DNA of 64,000 bases from Acidithiobacillus ferrianus (GTDB taxonomy: Bacteria; Pseudomonadota; Gammaproteobacteria; Acidithiobacillales; Acidithiobacillaceae): NCBI RefSeq assembly GCF_010378095.1, contig NZ_WNJL01000035.1, positions 124,001-188,000 on the forward strand, in the 5' to 3' direction. Made by a program: the position numbers and the translations under genes. The notes below the pieces were generated by a model. That model searched no databases. It worked only from the letters and a program-made list of their open reading frames with translations, and was not told where the DNA came from. Each line of letters starts with the position of its first letter. Position 1 is the stretch's first letter. Below are positions 34,728 through 45,242 of the stretch, in pieces.

Positions 34728-35933
34728 TTAATATATATTAAAATTCGAAATGGGATGCTGCTCCATAAAGTGGCGTATCCGTTGCAGGCCCTCGACGCAA
34801 TCTTCCAGGCTGCCGACCAGCGCGATGCGGACCCGATCCCGACCGGGATGCACGCCGTGGGCATCCCGCGCCAGATAAGCGCCGGGCAGGCAGCGTACAT
34901 GCTCTGCCCCGTAGAGGGTGCGAACGAAGGTCTCGCCATCCCTCACCCGTGGCCAGAGATAGAAGCCGCCGGCGGGCGTTTCTACCGGCAGCAGCGCACC
35001 GAGAATATCCTGGGCGGCGGCAAACTTCCGGGCATAATCGGCGCGGGTATGCTGCACATGCTGCTCATCCTGCCAGGCGGCAATGGCTGCGGCCTGAATA
35101 AAGGGGGGGGTGGCCGTGCCGAGATAGGTGCGGTAGCGGACGAAGGCCCTGAGGATGTCCGCGTCACCCGCCACAAAACCGCTGCGTGCGCCCGGCACAC
35201 TGGAGCGCTTGGAAAGACTGTGGAAAGCCAGCACCTGCGCCAGACTGCCCGTCGCCGCCGCCGCTTCCAGAATACCCGCTGGCGCCTGCCCCTCGGGATA
35301 GAGTTCACTGTAGCACTCGTCAGCGGCGAGCACGAAGCCGTATTGCCGGGCTTTGCGGATCAGCCAGCCCAGGGTTTCCAGTGACAAGGTCGCCCCCGTG
35401 GGATTATGAGGCGAATTGATGTAAAGCAGGGCCGTGCGGGTCCACACGGACTCCTCCACCGCCCGGAAATCCGGCTGTCCGCTGGCATCGCAATTCAAAT
35501 AATAGGGCTCTGCCCCGGCCAGCAAGGCGGCGCCCTCGTAAATCTGGTAGAAGGGATTGGGCAATAAAACCAGTGGTTTGGGAGACTGGCAGGGCGGCAG
35601 CACCGCCTGCGCGATGCTGAACAGGGCCTCCCGGCTGCCGTTGGCGGGGATGACATGCCGCTCCGGGTCCAGAAAACCGGCGGGCAGGGCAAAGCGCCGG
35701 GTGGCCCAGGTCGCGATCGCCTGTCGTAAACGCAGATCACCGATCACCTTGGGATATTCGGCGAGACCATGCAGGTGCTCCATGATCGCCTCGCTGACGA
35801 TGGCCGGCGCCGGATGCCGGGGCTCACCGATGGAGAAGTCGATGAACTCCTTGTCCACCGGAGTCACGCCCGCCAGCAGCGTGCGCAGACGCTCGAAAGG
35901 ATAAGCCTGCAGGGTTTCCAGCAGGGGGTTCAT
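34728..35933 (-). CDS. dapC: Succinyldiaminopimelate aminotransferase
   Basis: This fold-type I (class I/II) aminotransferase of about 401 residues has [28 protein letters not shown] and the PLP-Lys region [22 protein letters not shown]. The N-terminal [20 protein letters not shown] matches the DapC branch. It transaminates N-succinyl-2-amino-6-oxopimelate. The family-consistent start is the ATG at 35933; an upstream in-frame ATG at 35981 has a better ribosome site (AGGGA, six bases away) and would add 16 residues. First gene of the dap operon. Confidence 0.92.
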   Translation of the reverse strand: MNPLLETLQAYPFERLRTLLAGVTPVDKEFIDFSIGEPRHPAPAIVSEAIMEHLHGLAEYPKVIGDLRLRQAIATWATRRFALPAGFLDPERHVIPANGSREALFSIAQAVLPPCQSPKPLVLLPNPFYQIYEGAALLAGAEPYYLNCDASGQPDFRAVEESVWTRTALLYINSPHNPTGATLSLETLGWLIRKARQYGFVLAADECYSELYPEGQAPAGILEAAAATGSLAQVLAFHSLSKRSSVPGARSGFVAGDADILRAFVRYRTYLGTATPPFIQAAAIAAWQDEQHVQHTRADYARKFAAAQDILGALLPVETPAGGFYLWPRVRDGETFVRTLYGAEHVRCLPGAYLARDAHGVHPGRDRVRIALVGSLEDCVEGLQRIRHFMEQHPISNFNIY

Positions 35934-35981
35934 GGAGTTTTTCGTCATAAGCAGCGATTCTGGGGCAAGGATGCCGGTCAT

Positions 35982-36366
35982 GACAAGTCCCTGAAAGGGC
36001 TGCCTCTACACTAGGCAGCAACGTCCAACTGTGCGATCTGCATAAAACCCTCTTCGGGATTTTCATGGCAGCGAAGTTGGGCTATTACTCCCTCAACATC
36101 AGCTGCAACAGAACGATAGGGATTCACCAGTTCGGGATTACTGTCTGCAATAACCTCGTTTTCAGTGTGAACAGCCAAAACAGCGCACCGTCACCGAATA
36201 GCGCCGATACGTCCTTGACATCTTGGGAGCAATCCACCCTAGAAGCTGAGTCTTACCGACTGCCTATAATGCCAAGTCTGTTGTCAATCACGAATCATAA
36301 TTTAGAGTGTTCATATAGATGAATGGAGTAATATAGCCTCTATAAGTTGGCATTGCACACGAAAAT
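35982..36366. other. Boundary between GC-rich dap operon and AT-rich segment
   Basis: Minus-strand bases 36012-36180 read as the C-terminal end of a protein (AVHTENEVIADSNPELVNPY, then a segment ending GFMQIAQLDVAA, stop TAG) with no start and a stop/frameshift just upstream near 36190. This looks like a gene remnant that I cannot identify. The remaining bases up to 36366 are AT-rich and hold nothing I recognise. Confidence 0.3.
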
Positions 36367-38574
36367 CTACTGACTACAATGTACTAGGCTAAGCGCGACA
36401 TTCGCCTGATTTCTGGAGATGCCATGACTATATTTTACCAGATAGTGTGGCATGGGTAGAAACAGAACTGGAAGTTGATCTGCTGCGTAGTTTTCATACT
36501 TGTATAAGTAGGGTAGCCCATTTTTAGTTTCAGAATCGTGAATAAGAAAATTCATGCGAGTGTTAGAATATTTTCCATAATTCATACCTCCGTAACTATT
36601 AAATAATCCATCCCCGCTAGGAAAGAAGTCTGGGCTATATATCCACGGTACCATTGCAGCTTCCCAGTCCTTGCCGCTCCCAAGTATGCTTAGTTCGTTA
36701 TTAAAAGGCACGATGTGGAGATTTACCTGTACGCCAATTTGCCACCATTCAGCTTTTAGCAGTTCTGCAATTGCCCTTAATGTACGGCTAGATGATGAAA
36801 CCAATAGGGTGAATGACAAGGTTCTTCCATGGCGAGTCCGTACCCCGGAAGGTGAAGTTTTCCATCCAGCGGCTGTAAGTATAGCCTTCGATTGGCGTGG
36901 ATTGTATTGAGATGCGGGATTCTCGGTTATTTTCCTCATTTGTGGCGATAGATAGGTTGCCGGATCGCTTGGAACTGGATTAAAACTGGCTTCTCCCATA
37001 CCGTGGTAAGCGATTTTAATAATGGCCTCTTGATTGATGGCATGCTGTAGTGCTTGGCGTATTGACAACGTCCTCAGGAATCCAACATGGTTATTTGTGA
37101 AGTTTAGCGCAACATAGTTGATTCCGTATCCGCCATTGGTTACACAAGAATGCAAGGAGTTAACAAGCTGTTTTCCGGGTAGTAACATATGTGGTACATT
37201 CGCTAAGTTTATCTGTTTACTTTTTAGTGCCCAGAAGGCGCCAGACGCGGAGGTATACATGACAAATGTAATCCGATGTACATCGGGTTTGTTTCCTGAA
37301 TAATGGTTATTCCTGAGAAACATGGCCTCTCTGCCAACCTGATACTTTGCGAGCTTGTATGGTCCATCAACGACTGTCAGCAGCTTTGTATCAGTTTGGT
37401 GATTAAAAAGAAATTCTGCTGTGATATTTTTCCACTGCAACTTCGGCAGTGGTATCAGTTGACTTATACCATTTAACTCAAACCATATTGGATTCACTGG
37501 GTGTGACAGGGTAAGGATTAAAGTCTGTGGGTTTGGGGCATTCGCTCTTTTTATAATATAAGGAATTCCTCCCATTCCATAATTTGAATATTTCTCTCCA
37601 TACTGGCGCATTATATCAATGCAAAATATGACATCATCTGCAGTTACTGGATCATTATTAGACCATTGCCAGCGTTTTAGATGGATGACCACAACCGTTC
37701 TATGATGGGTGAATGTTATCGATTTTGCGATGGATCTTGACCAGTCAATTTCTAGATTTATATTAACCCAAATTACAGGAATAAAAAGAAGTTCTACCGC
37801 CTGAAAATTTGCTAATGAATCGTTGTTTACTATGGGCAATAACGAGTTAATATTCATGGGTGGAGAATCTCCGGTGCCAGTGACAGTGGTAATATTGACA
37901 GCAGTTGCATAACCGGGTTGTGAAGTCAGTACCAACAGTGATATCACGACGAGTAGCATACGGAAGATGTGGCTATACACACCATTTATTTTAGCTCGCT
38001 GTACCAGATACTGAACGAGCAGGCCCACTGGTCGTCCAGTGGCGCCCTTAAGTTTCCCGCTTTTCCAGGCTACCCCGGCGATATCGAGATGTGTCCAGCG
38101 GTAGTCTTCGGCGAAGCGCGAAAGGAAGCAGGCAGCGGTGATGGTCCCTGCTGGGCGGCCACCCGTATTGGAAAGATCGGCAGAAGGGCTTTTCAACTGT
38201 TCGTGATATTTCTCAAGCAGGGGCAGATCCCAGGCGCGACCCTGACTTTCTTTGCTTGCCGCGAGGAGGCCATGGACCAGATCTTCGCGGTTACCCATGG
38301 CTGCGGCAGTCTGATGGCCAACGGCAATAACACGGGCTCCTGTCAGTGTGGCCATGTCGATCACAACGTCCGGTTTAAAACTTTTTACGTAAGTCAGGGC
38401 GTCTGCGAGTATCAGGCGACCGTCGGCGTCGGTGTTGATCATTTCGACCATTAGCCCCTGCATGCTCTGGTGGATGTCGCCCGGCTTGGTCGACTGTCCG
38501 TCGGGAAGGTTTTCTGAGGCAGGGACTGCCGCTACCACCTTTCCGAGATATTTACAACCGAATATGGTTTCCAC
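36367..38574 (-). CDS. In-frame fusion: pepA 3' fragment joined to a family 5 (peptide-type) solute-binding protein
   Basis: One 735-codon frame holds two unrelated parts. Residues about 9-192 are the C-terminal half of leucyl aminopeptidase PepA ([74 protein letters not shown]). The upstream Lys/Asp metal ligands are missing and the usual NTDAEGR is NTDADGR, so it must be inactive. From about residue 199 a signal peptide ([19 protein letters not shown]) leads into a bacterial extracellular solute-binding protein family 5 domain, clearly paralogous to the one at 59.6 kb ([12 protein letters not shown] versus RPVNPVWFELSG). The binding protein could start at GTG 37980 or ATG 37959. The pepA part is GC-rich like the host; the binding-protein part is AT-rich. 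It lies 21 bases after receptor A. Confidence 0.8.
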   Translation of the reverse strand: METIFGCKYLGKVVAAVPASENLPDGQSTKPGDIHQSMQGLMVEMINTDADGRLILADALTYVKSFKPDVVIDMATLTGARVIAVGHQTAAAMGNREDLVHGLLAASKESQGRAWDLPLLEKYHEQLKSPSADLSNTGGRPAGTITAACFLSRFAEDYRWTHLDIAGVAWKSGKLKGATGRPVGLLVQYLVQRAKINGVYSHIFRMLLVVISLLVLTSQPGYATAVNITTVTGTGDSPPMNINSLLPIVNNDSLANFQAVELLFIPVIWVNINLEIDWSRSIAKSITFTHHRTVVVIHLKRWQWSNNDPVTADDVIFCIDIMRQYGEKYSNYGMGGIPYIIKRANAPNPQTLILTLSHPVNPIWFELNGISQLIPLPKLQWKNITAEFLFNHQTDTKLLTVVDGPYKLAKYQVGREAMFLRNNHYSGNKPDVHRITFVMYTSASGAFWALKSKQINLANVPHMLLPGKQLVNSLHSCVTNGGYGINYVALNFTNNHVGFLRTLSIRQALQHAINQEAIIKIAYHGMGEASFNPVPSDPATYLSPQMRKITENPASQYNPRQSKAILTAAGWKTSPSGVRTRHGRTLSFTLLVSSSSRTLRAIAELLKAEWWQIGVQVNLHIVPFNNELSILGSGKDWEAAMVPWIYSPDFFPSGDGLFNSYGGMNYGKYSNTRMNFLIHDSETKNGLPYLYKYENYAADQLPVLFLPMPHYLVKYSHGISRNQANVALSLVHCSQ

Positions 38575-38595
38575 ATTCGGAATTGCTATCCACGA

Positions 38596-41037
38596 TCAAG
38601 AAAATCGTCCGGAAACGCCCAGCTCAATGAATCTAGGCTCGCCGGGATAAGCAGAATTGTACTGCTGACCAATGGCAGTAAAACTATACTGCTTGTAAAC
38701 TCGAGCCGAATGAACGTAATAATGGGTATCAAGAAGATTGTCTATGTTAAGCCCAACTTCAATGTAATCTAGGTGATCAACATGCATAGGAATCTTATAG
38801 CTCGCACTCAGATTCATAATAAAGTAAGGCGAAAGTTTCCATTGATCTGTGGGAACGGTTGCATCTCGAAGGACAAGCTGAGATTCTGTGGGAGGAAGAT
38901 CATAGGTCGTCGGCTGTGGGCCCGTATAAGTGCCATAAAGCTGCGCATTAAAGCCAGAACGGTGATATCTTACGCCGAGAGTGCCTAACCAATTTGGTAC
39001 GGCTGCCAGAGGGTTCCCGGCGAACACATAACCATACTGTCCTTCAAAAGGAGTGTCGCTCGCCGAAAAGGAGTTTATATATGTTGCATCCGTATAGGAT
39101 AGGTTGCCAAAAACAGTTAAGGCCGGTGTGAGTTGATATTTGCCAGATAGCGCGAGCCCTTTCATTTGCTCCTCACCAATATTCGCATAAATTGAATAAT
39201 TGGTTAGATAGTCCGTATAGAAAGAAAACATCCCATGCATATTTTGTAGGAATCCGTTAAAATTTAGATAGAGGTGTTTTCCCACATACCGTATTCCGGC
39301 TTCATAGGCATTCACCGTTTCTGGTCCTGGCGCTACGGTAGTGCTGCCACTCGACCCGAGCACGTAGTCCTGAACCGGAGCAAAACGTGCCCCTTTGCCG
39401 TAACTGGCGTAGGCGATATACTTCGGTGTGATGTCGTAGGATATGCCGAAATAAGGTAGAACCTCCTTATCGTAATTACTCAAGGTGTACGGATTTGGGG
39501 GTGTGGCCGCGTAATTAGATGGAACATAATTGCTGGTGCTGACGCCTGTCAGTGTGACCCCAGGCTCTATATGTAACATGTTATTGAGCAAGGATATTTT
39601 ATCTTGTACGTATCCACTGTATACGGTTCTTTTTTCTATGTTGCCATAATTCAAGGCATTGTAACCATTGATTTTTGGCATGTTCAGTGTGCCATAAAAA
39701 TAGGTCGCATTGTTGTCGCCAGTTTGCTCTTTTGCTATTAGGCCACCTACAGTAACTGTATTATGGGGCAAGAAGATGTTCATCTTCGGCGAAAAGCCTA
39801 TAGTTCGTGTGCTATTTTGTTGGATTACCGCGGCTTCACCGGCATGGTAGCTTCCGAACACCTGAGCCGCATTGTAGGTAATGTTGTTGCTATTTCCATA
39901 TTCTGGGCCAATTGGGCCATAAGAAAAGTATGGCGAATTGAAGTTAACCTGATAGGGATAACTAGAATTTATGTAATCTGGATTTGTGTAGCCTTCAAAC
40001 TTGTTGGACTTTCCGATATAAAACAATTTTCCGGAAACTACAATATGCCTATTGACATATGTTTGGTCTCCTAATATGGCGGTTAAATACTTGTTGTCTT
40101 GGAAATTACTTGCTTCTGAAAGCGGATAATTATAAAATATTCCATATTTTTCAAGCTGGGCTGTTGGGGTTGTTTCTGTCAGCATGTAACCGTTACCCTG
40201 ATTATATATGACAGTGGCGGAAACTTTCGAAAGACCATAATCGTAGGGTTTAATCGCACTAAATAAAAAGTCTATATACCGTGCTGGCGTGTTTTGTATG
40301 TAACCAGCAGTTTGAGTTTTACTTAGTCTAGATAAGACCTTAAGACCATCGGTATCTGGGATCTTTCCACTGTTTATCTCAAATCCGTAAGTGTCTGTTG
40401 AAAATGAGCCTACTTTTGAGAATATGTCTGTATAGAAATTATTGGTGGGTTGTTTCGTGGTATAGGATACCGTGCCCCCAACCGTCGCAAATCCTCCGCG
40501 ATCAGGCGGAGCTACTCCAGGGTATACGTGGATTCCCTCGATCTGCCCCATACTGACCAAGGAGCCTACATTATTATCCTGGTTGTTAATGTAGGCCCCC
40601 TGACCTCCGTGTAGTAGGCTTATCATGGGTATACCATCCAGAGTCTGTGCTAATTGGCTCATGCGCACACCGCGAACGGTGATGGTGGGGGTGCCCGGTC
40701 CGATATTCTGTTGATATTCATTGACTGCCGGCGTTAGCCTTAGAATACTGTATATGGACTGTGAAGAACTGGCGTGTTTAAGCTCTGTTGGGGTAATTAC
40801 AGACATGGCAGAAGCAATGTTTTTTTCTCCTATGAGCAACTTTTCGTATTTCTTTTTTATTTCTTTAAGCTTGACTGCATTGTGGATTTTGTGACTTGCG
40901 TGTGATGTGTCAGTGCTTGTCGTGTCGGTTTCTGCCTGTGCGGTCATCATCAGTGTGGGGGTGAGAGCAAGCAGCGTGGTTAGACCAATTCGGCTCAACG
41001 CTTTTGGATTAACCATTATTTCGGATTTCGCGTTCAC
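38596..41037 (-). CDS. TonB-dependent receptor A
   Basis: The 813-residue outer-membrane receptor has a signal peptide (hydrophobic TTLLALTPTLMMTAQA), a conserved segment VKLKEIKKKYEKLLIGEKN, a plug domain (SVITPTELKHASSSQSIYSI, GTPTITVRGVRMSQLAQTLD, IHVYPGVAPPDRGGFATVGG) and a 22-strand-type barrel ending PGEPRFIELGVSGRFS. It is a close paralogue of receptor C (56.5 kb) and more distant from B. The start is uncertain: GTG at 41037 (GGAG 11 bases upstream) gives a good basic n-region; ATG 41016 is the alternative. Base composition is AT-rich compared with the flanks. It would import a substrate in a TonB-dependent way; the adjacent binding protein suggests a peptide or metallophore-like ligand. 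Confidence 0.88.
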   Translation of the reverse strand: MNAKSEIMVNPKALSRIGLTTLLALTPTLMMTAQAETDTTSTDTSHASHKIHNAVKLKEIKKKYEKLLIGEKNIASAMSVITPTELKHASSSQSIYSILRLTPAVNEYQQNIGPGTPTITVRGVRMSQLAQTLDGIPMISLLHGGQGAYINNQDNNVGSLVSMGQIEGIHVYPGVAPPDRGGFATVGGTVSYTTKQPTNNFYTDIFSKVGSFSTDTYGFEINSGKIPDTDGLKVLSRLSKTQTAGYIQNTPARYIDFLFSAIKPYDYGLSKVSATVIYNQGNGYMLTETTPTAQLEKYGIFYNYPLSEASNFQDNKYLTAILGDQTYVNRHIVVSGKLFYIGKSNKFEGYTNPDYINSSYPYQVNFNSPYFSYGPIGPEYGNSNNITYNAAQVFGSYHAGEAAVIQQNSTRTIGFSPKMNIFLPHNTVTVGGLIAKEQTGDNNATYFYGTLNMPKINGYNALNYGNIEKRTVYSGYVQDKISLLNNMLHIEPGVTLTGVSTSNYVPSNYAATPPNPYTLSNYDKEVLPYFGISYDITPKYIAYASYGKGARFAPVQDYVLGSSGSTTVAPGPETVNAYEAGIRYVGKHLYLNFNGFLQNMHGMFSFYTDYLTNYSIYANIGEEQMKGLALSGKYQLTPALTVFGNLSYTDATYINSFSASDTPFEGQYGYVFAGNPLAAVPNWLGTLGVRYHRSGFNAQLYGTYTGPQPTTYDLPPTESQLVLRDATVPTDQWKLSPYFIMNLSASYKIPMHVDHLDYIEVGLNIDNLLDTHYYVHSARVYKQYSFTAIGQQYNSAYPGEPRFIELGVSGRFS

Positions 41038-41147
41038 TTCTTTTGTGGCTCCTTCTTCAGTTGTAGGTGTGTCTATCCATATTCGGCCGTGAAACATTCG
41101 CGCGAGGCAGAGTTGCTCATCTCGGATGACGGGGTTTGGCATGAGTA

Positions 41148-41348
41148 CTAAGCAAGTGTTGTGCCATGGATGCACGCGGTGTACTTCATGTAGCGCAGAG
41201 AGGATGACCACTGCCAACTGTCCCCGGCGTTGCTCAATGACTTGTTGACGACGAACGTAACGCTAAAAAATAATGACGACAATATACCGAGAACAATGGC
41301 TCTAAAAAAGCCGTCGTCTTTTCTCAATCGCTGACTCAGGCTGATCAT
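41148..41348 (-). pseudogene. Truncated drug/metabolite (EmrE-like) transporter, N-terminal fragment
   Basis: From ATG 41348 the frame begins MISLSQRLRKDDGFFRAIVL and continues with a first membrane helix and SVTFVVNKSLSNAGDSWQWS plus SSLRYM, which resembles the start of the multidrug-resistance efflux transporter family (EmrE/DMT type, about 300 residues). Similarity stops after SLRYM; 12 unrelated codons follow to a stop at 41148. Only about 55 residues remain, so it is broken. The break lies at the upstream edge of the AT-rich receptor A segment. Confidence 0.5.
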
Positions 41349-41521
41349 TGACCTATTCCAGCCATAACGCTGAATGATTCGCGGTCTCGCCACCAGAAAA
41401 GCATTCCTACAGACCATGGCGGTCTATACGGGTGCTCCATACAACTATCTACCAACCAATATTGGAGGATTCTCTGTAATATTGGAACTTCTCCGTATTC
41501 GGATGGATATGATGGTCATTG

Positions 41522-43993
41522 TCAAGTGAATCGACCTTCCAATCCAAGCTCGATAAATCTTGGCATGCCCGGATAGGCGACGTAGAACGGGCTGGCTCCC
41601 GGCGCCGGTTTTGCCAGCAGCAACTTGTAAATCTGATCGTAATGCACGTAATAATGCCGGTTCAGTAAATTATCTACATTCAGCGTCACTTTCAGCCATT
41701 TCAGGTGATCTTCGTGTATCGGAATTTTGTAGGCGGCGGACAGGTTCATTAAAAAATAATTCCCGAATCGCACCGCGGAGTCTGGTGTGGTCCAGCCCCC
41801 AAGATCCGGGATTCCAGACGCCGCGGATACCGCCGGTGGCAATGGCGGGGCATTGGTCCCTATCATGGTGCCCGTATAACTGCCGAGCAATTGACCCGTG
41901 AAGTTTCCCCTCTCATAGGTCAGCGAGAGATTGCCCAGCCAGTTGGGGACATCCGCCAAAGGGTCTCCAGCCAGGACATATCCGTACTGGACTGACGAGG
42001 CGGTATCCGCCGCGAAGTAGCTGTTTTTATAATTTGCCTGGGTATAGGACACATTGCCCGCAAGTGCTAAATGCCGTGTCAGCAGATATTTACCAGATGC
42101 CTCCAGGCCCTTGTACTGGAGTTTGCCGACATTGGTATACAAGGACAGATTTTCCGCGGGCAGTGTCACAAATGAGAATGCGCCACGCTCATCTTGTAAG
42201 AAACCGTCGAAATTGGCATAAAGTCTTTTGCTGATATAACGCAGTCCCGCCTCATAGGCGTTCACTGTTTCTGGTCCAGGCGCCGTTGTGGTGCTTCCCG
42301 CCCCTCCCAAGGTGTAGTCGCCAACGGGCGCAAAACGCGCGCCTTTACCATAGCTGGCATAAGCGATGACATTTTTGGTGACGTCGTAAGACACCCCAAG
42401 ATACGGCAGGATGGTCTTGTCGTAGTTACCCAGCGTGTAGGCGTGATCAGGTGTCGCGTACACGTTCTGCGGAATGTAATTGCTCGAACTCACACCCGTC
42501 AGAGTGACGCCTGGCTCGATATGCAGGGTGTCGTTCAGTAGATTGATCTTGTCCTGTAGATACCCGCTATAGACGACACGGTGGCCCCGGAGTCCATATT
42601 CATAGGCATTATAACCATTGATCTGCGGCATATTGAGGGTGCCATAGACATACTGAGAGGAGTGGCTCGTCTCCTCGGCGATCAAGCCGCCGAGGCTGAT
42701 GTCGTTGTGTGGCAGGAAGAAGTTGACTTTTGGTACAAAGCCGATGGTATCCGAGTTCGTGTAATTGATCCCGGCCGCTTCGCCAGCGATATAGCTGCCA
42801 AAAGTCTGCACGGGATTATAGGAAAAGTCGTGGTGGGCCGCGCCGGGACCGCCGAGATACCCGTCGTATACGATCGGAGTGTAGTAGTTATTCTGGTAGG
42901 GATAGTTGAAGCCAATCACAGCGGGATTGGTCTGCGCTTCAAACTTGCTGGACTTATGGATGTAAAAAACCCGTGCGCTGGCGATCACATGGCGGTTGAT
43001 GTAGCTGCTGTCGCCGACAATCGCCGTGAGGTAGTGATTGAACTGCCGGGTACTGGTCTGCGACAGGGGCACATTGTAGTAGAGGCCATATTTCTGCTGC
43101 AAGGCCACCGGGTAGCCCCCATAGTCGGACTCATATCCGTTGCCGCGATTGTAGAGCAGGGTGGCGAAGACTTTCGACAAGCCGTCGTCATAGGGTTTCA
43201 CCGCGGAGAACAGGAGGTTCGCATAGCGAGCGGGGGTGTGCTGTATATAACCGGCCGTTTCCGTCTGGCTGTAGCGTGCCAACAGCTTGAGGCCACCACT
43301 GTGCGGGATGATGCCGGAGTTGATCTGTATCCCGTACACATTGGTCGAGAACGATCCGATCCGGGTGAAAAGGTCGGCATACCGCTTGTCGGTCGGTTGC
43401 TTTGTTTGATAGTTGATGGTCCCGCCGATGGTCGCGAATCCGCTCCGATCGGGAGGCGCCACGCCCGGATAGACATGAATCCCCGACACTTGACCCGTGG
43501 AAACCAGCGAGCCGATACCATAGCTGTTGAGGGCGCCTTCCCCGCCCGAGAGGAGGCTGGTCATCGGAATCCCGTCCAGCGTCTGGGCGAGTTGCGACAT
43601 GCGCACGCCGCGCACCGTCAGCGTCGGCATGGAGGGCCCAATATTCTGTTGATATTCATTGACGGACGGCGTCAATTTGAGAAGGCTATAAATGGATGCG
43701 GCCGAACTTGCCGCCTTGATCTGCGCGTGGCTGATCACTGACATGGCCGAAGCAATGTTTTTTTCACCGACCAATAATTTTTGGTATTTCTTATCAATCT
43801 TCTTCAGTTTGACGGTCCTGGTGGTCTTGGCCGCCGCTCTTGGACTTGCCGCTGTCCCGGCAGCGTGCGCGGAAACCAGGGTGTTCGCGGCCATGAGTGC
43901 TGCCAGGATAAGGCTCTTTTCGGGTAGCTTGCGCGGCATCTTGAGCAGTTTTAATGACTCAGCGGTCATGTCAGTTCTATAGGATTCGTTCAT
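41522..43993 (-). CDS. TonB-dependent receptor B
   Basis: The 823-residue receptor is paralogous to A and C: same KLKKIDKKYQKLLVGEKNIA segment, plug (MPTLTVRGVRMSQLAQTLDG, IHVYPGVAPPDRSGFATIGG) and barrel ending PGMPRFIELGLEGRF plus Thr. A long n-region precedes the signal core LILAALMAANTLVSAHA. The start is the ATG at 43993 with GGAGGT at 44001-44006; a GTG at 43996 is closer to that site but less likely. Unlike A, the gene has GC-rich codon use like the host. It is divergent from exbB-exbD-tonB-putA with a 465-base shared control region, so receptor and energiser are probably co-regulated. Ligand unknown. Confidence 0.92.
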   Translation of the reverse strand: MNESYRTDMTAESLKLLKMPRKLPEKSLILAALMAANTLVSAHAAGTAASPRAAAKTTRTVKLKKIDKKYQKLLVGEKNIASAMSVISHAQIKAASSAASIYSLLKLTPSVNEYQQNIGPSMPTLTVRGVRMSQLAQTLDGIPMTSLLSGGEGALNSYGIGSLVSTGQVSGIHVYPGVAPPDRSGFATIGGTINYQTKQPTDKRYADLFTRIGSFSTNVYGIQINSGIIPHSGGLKLLARYSQTETAGYIQHTPARYANLLFSAVKPYDDGLSKVFATLLYNRGNGYESDYGGYPVALQQKYGLYYNVPLSQTSTRQFNHYLTAIVGDSSYINRHVIASARVFYIHKSSKFEAQTNPAVIGFNYPYQNNYYTPIVYDGYLGGPGAAHHDFSYNPVQTFGSYIAGEAAGINYTNSDTIGFVPKVNFFLPHNDISLGGLIAEETSHSSQYVYGTLNMPQINGYNAYEYGLRGHRVVYSGYLQDKINLLNDTLHIEPGVTLTGVSSSNYIPQNVYATPDHAYTLGNYDKTILPYLGVSYDVTKNVIAYASYGKGARFAPVGDYTLGGAGSTTTAPGPETVNAYEAGLRYISKRLYANFDGFLQDERGAFSFVTLPAENLSLYTNVGKLQYKGLEASGKYLLTRHLALAGNVSYTQANYKNSYFAADTASSVQYGYVLAGDPLADVPNWLGNLSLTYERGNFTGQLLGSYTGTMIGTNAPPLPPAVSAASGIPDLGGWTTPDSAVRFGNYFLMNLSAAYKIPIHEDHLKWLKVTLNVDNLLNRHYYVHYDQIYKLLLAKPAPGASPFYVAYPGMPRFIELGLEGRFT

Positions 43994-44458
43994 CACGTTT
44001 ACCTCCAGTCATGGAGAAAATTGATCGTCAGGCCTTCAAAAATAGCAATCCCATGCCTAGGGGCATGAATCATGCCAGTTTTTATGGTGAGACCGGATAT
44101 TCACTCTGTTTATGCCTATGCAATGCCTAATTATTACTGATTTTTGCCGGAGTTATGGATATAACGGCGACTCTGTGAGATTCATTGTCGCACCGCGTCA
44201 TGGGTGCCTTAATTTGGTGCGACTGCACCATGATATTGCCCCATGATGGGGAGTCGGGCCGTTCTGGAGATGCGTGCGCCGATCCGGTTTCGACCGTCAA
44301 GCAGCCCTGATTTGCTGTGGGCACGCCGTATTGCCGATGGTTGCATGATGCGCATGGCGTGAATCCTGCTTCCGATATCGAGGTGAGTATTGTGCGGCTC
44401 CGGATTCTGCGATCCGGTTTGTGTCTGTCGATACCCTGTCCACGGAGGTTCTACGCCC
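43994..44458. promoter_or_regulatory. Divergent control region receptor B / exbB
   Basis: No gene is seen. The minus-strand leader of receptor B has a hairpin CATGCC (44052-44057) / GGCATG (44062-44067) about 60 bases before the start. Nearer the middle is the palindrome TGGTGC-GACT-GCACCA (44215-44230) followed by CCCCATGATGG (44239-44249). The same 11-mer and TGGTGCA...TGCACCA arms occur in the receptor C / binding-protein control region (59245-59280). No clear Fur box or standard -35/-10 pair was found. Confidence 0.4.
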
Positions 44459-45226
44459 ATGTCCTTATCCTATATCGTGCATTTGGCCAATTATTCCAAT
44501 GGGGTGTTGTATCTGCTCATGTTGTTGCTGTTGATTGAATTGACGGTGATTTTTGATCGCGGCTGGTACCTGCGCAAAGCGATTCACAAAGGCAAGGAAA
44601 CCCTTCTGACCGTTTCCGGGCACGGCAAGCTGCATCGGGATGATCTGAAGGCGCTGGTGGATCGCTCGGCGGGTCTTCCGGAAGAGAGTCTCCTGACGGT
44701 GGCTCTGCGTTACTACGGCATGGTCCACCACTACGGCAGCGCCCGGGGCGAAGGTTTCTCCAATCGCCTGGATGAAGCCATCTTCCTGACCACCCCGAGT
44801 TTCGACAAGCGCCTGTGGATTCTCGATACCATCGTCACCCTGGCGCCCTTGCTCGGATTATTTGGCACCATTCTCGGCATGTTCCACGCCTTCTCCATCC
44901 TCGCGGCGCCGGGACACAATCCCACGCAGGTCACCGGTGGCGTCGCCGATGCCCTGATCGCCACCGCTTCGGGCCTCTTCATCGCCATGATCGGTCTGAT
45001 CAGCTTCAACGCCTTCAACAATACGATCGAGAAAGTCATCCACCAGATGGAGTCCCTGAAGGTGGTGTTGATGAACCGCATGGATGGCGCGCCGATGGTC
45101 AACGAGGAATCCCCGGCCTCCGGTCCCGATCCCGTCCACCCTGTTCCGGAGGAGAAACCTGCCGCACGGGCTGCAAAAGCCGTCACGAGCACGTCGACGA
45201 TAACGCCACAACGCGCGGCATCCTGA
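44459..45226 (+). CDS. exbB: ExbB-type proton channel subunit
   Basis: The 255-residue MotA/TolQ/ExbB family protein has three membrane helices (about 12-32, GVLYLLMLLLLIELTVIF; about 120-142, LAPLLGLFGTILGMFHAF; about 155-180, ADALIATASGLFIAMIGLIS) and the conserved channel Thr/Gly pattern. With ExbD it forms the proton-driven motor that powers TonB. A Pro/Ala/Thr-rich cytoplasmic tail of about 45 residues is longer than usual. GGAGG at 44444-44448 precedes the ATG at 44459; an upstream in-frame ATG at 44390 is not used. Stop to the exbD start is 16 bases. Confidence 0.93.
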   Translation: MSLSYIVHLANYSNGVLYLLMLLLLIELTVIFDRGWYLRKAIHKGKETLLTVSGHGKLHRDDLKALVDRSAGLPEESLLTVALRYYGMVHHYGSARGEGFSNRLDEAIFLTTPSFDKRLWILDTIVTLAPLLGLFGTILGMFHAFSILAAPGHNPTQVTGGVADALIATASGLFIAMIGLISFNAFNNTIEKVIHQMESLKVVLMNRMDGAPMVNEESPASGPDPVHPVPEEKPAARAAKAVTSTSTITPQRAAS

Positions 45227-45242
45227 AAAGGGGGATTGACCC

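Noticed and set aside
36065..36322. 85-codon plus-strand frame as a gene
   Set aside because: No ribosome site or domain; it runs opposite a minus-strand remnant and has no neighbours in operon.
36367..38574. Active aminopeptidase PepA
   Set aside because: The N-terminal domain and several metal ligands are missing and the NTDAEGR Glu is Asp.
44328..44345. Sigma-54 promoter (GGGCACGCCGTATTGC) before exbB
   Set aside because: The distance between the GG and GC elements is one base too long, and sigma-54 is strict on spacing.
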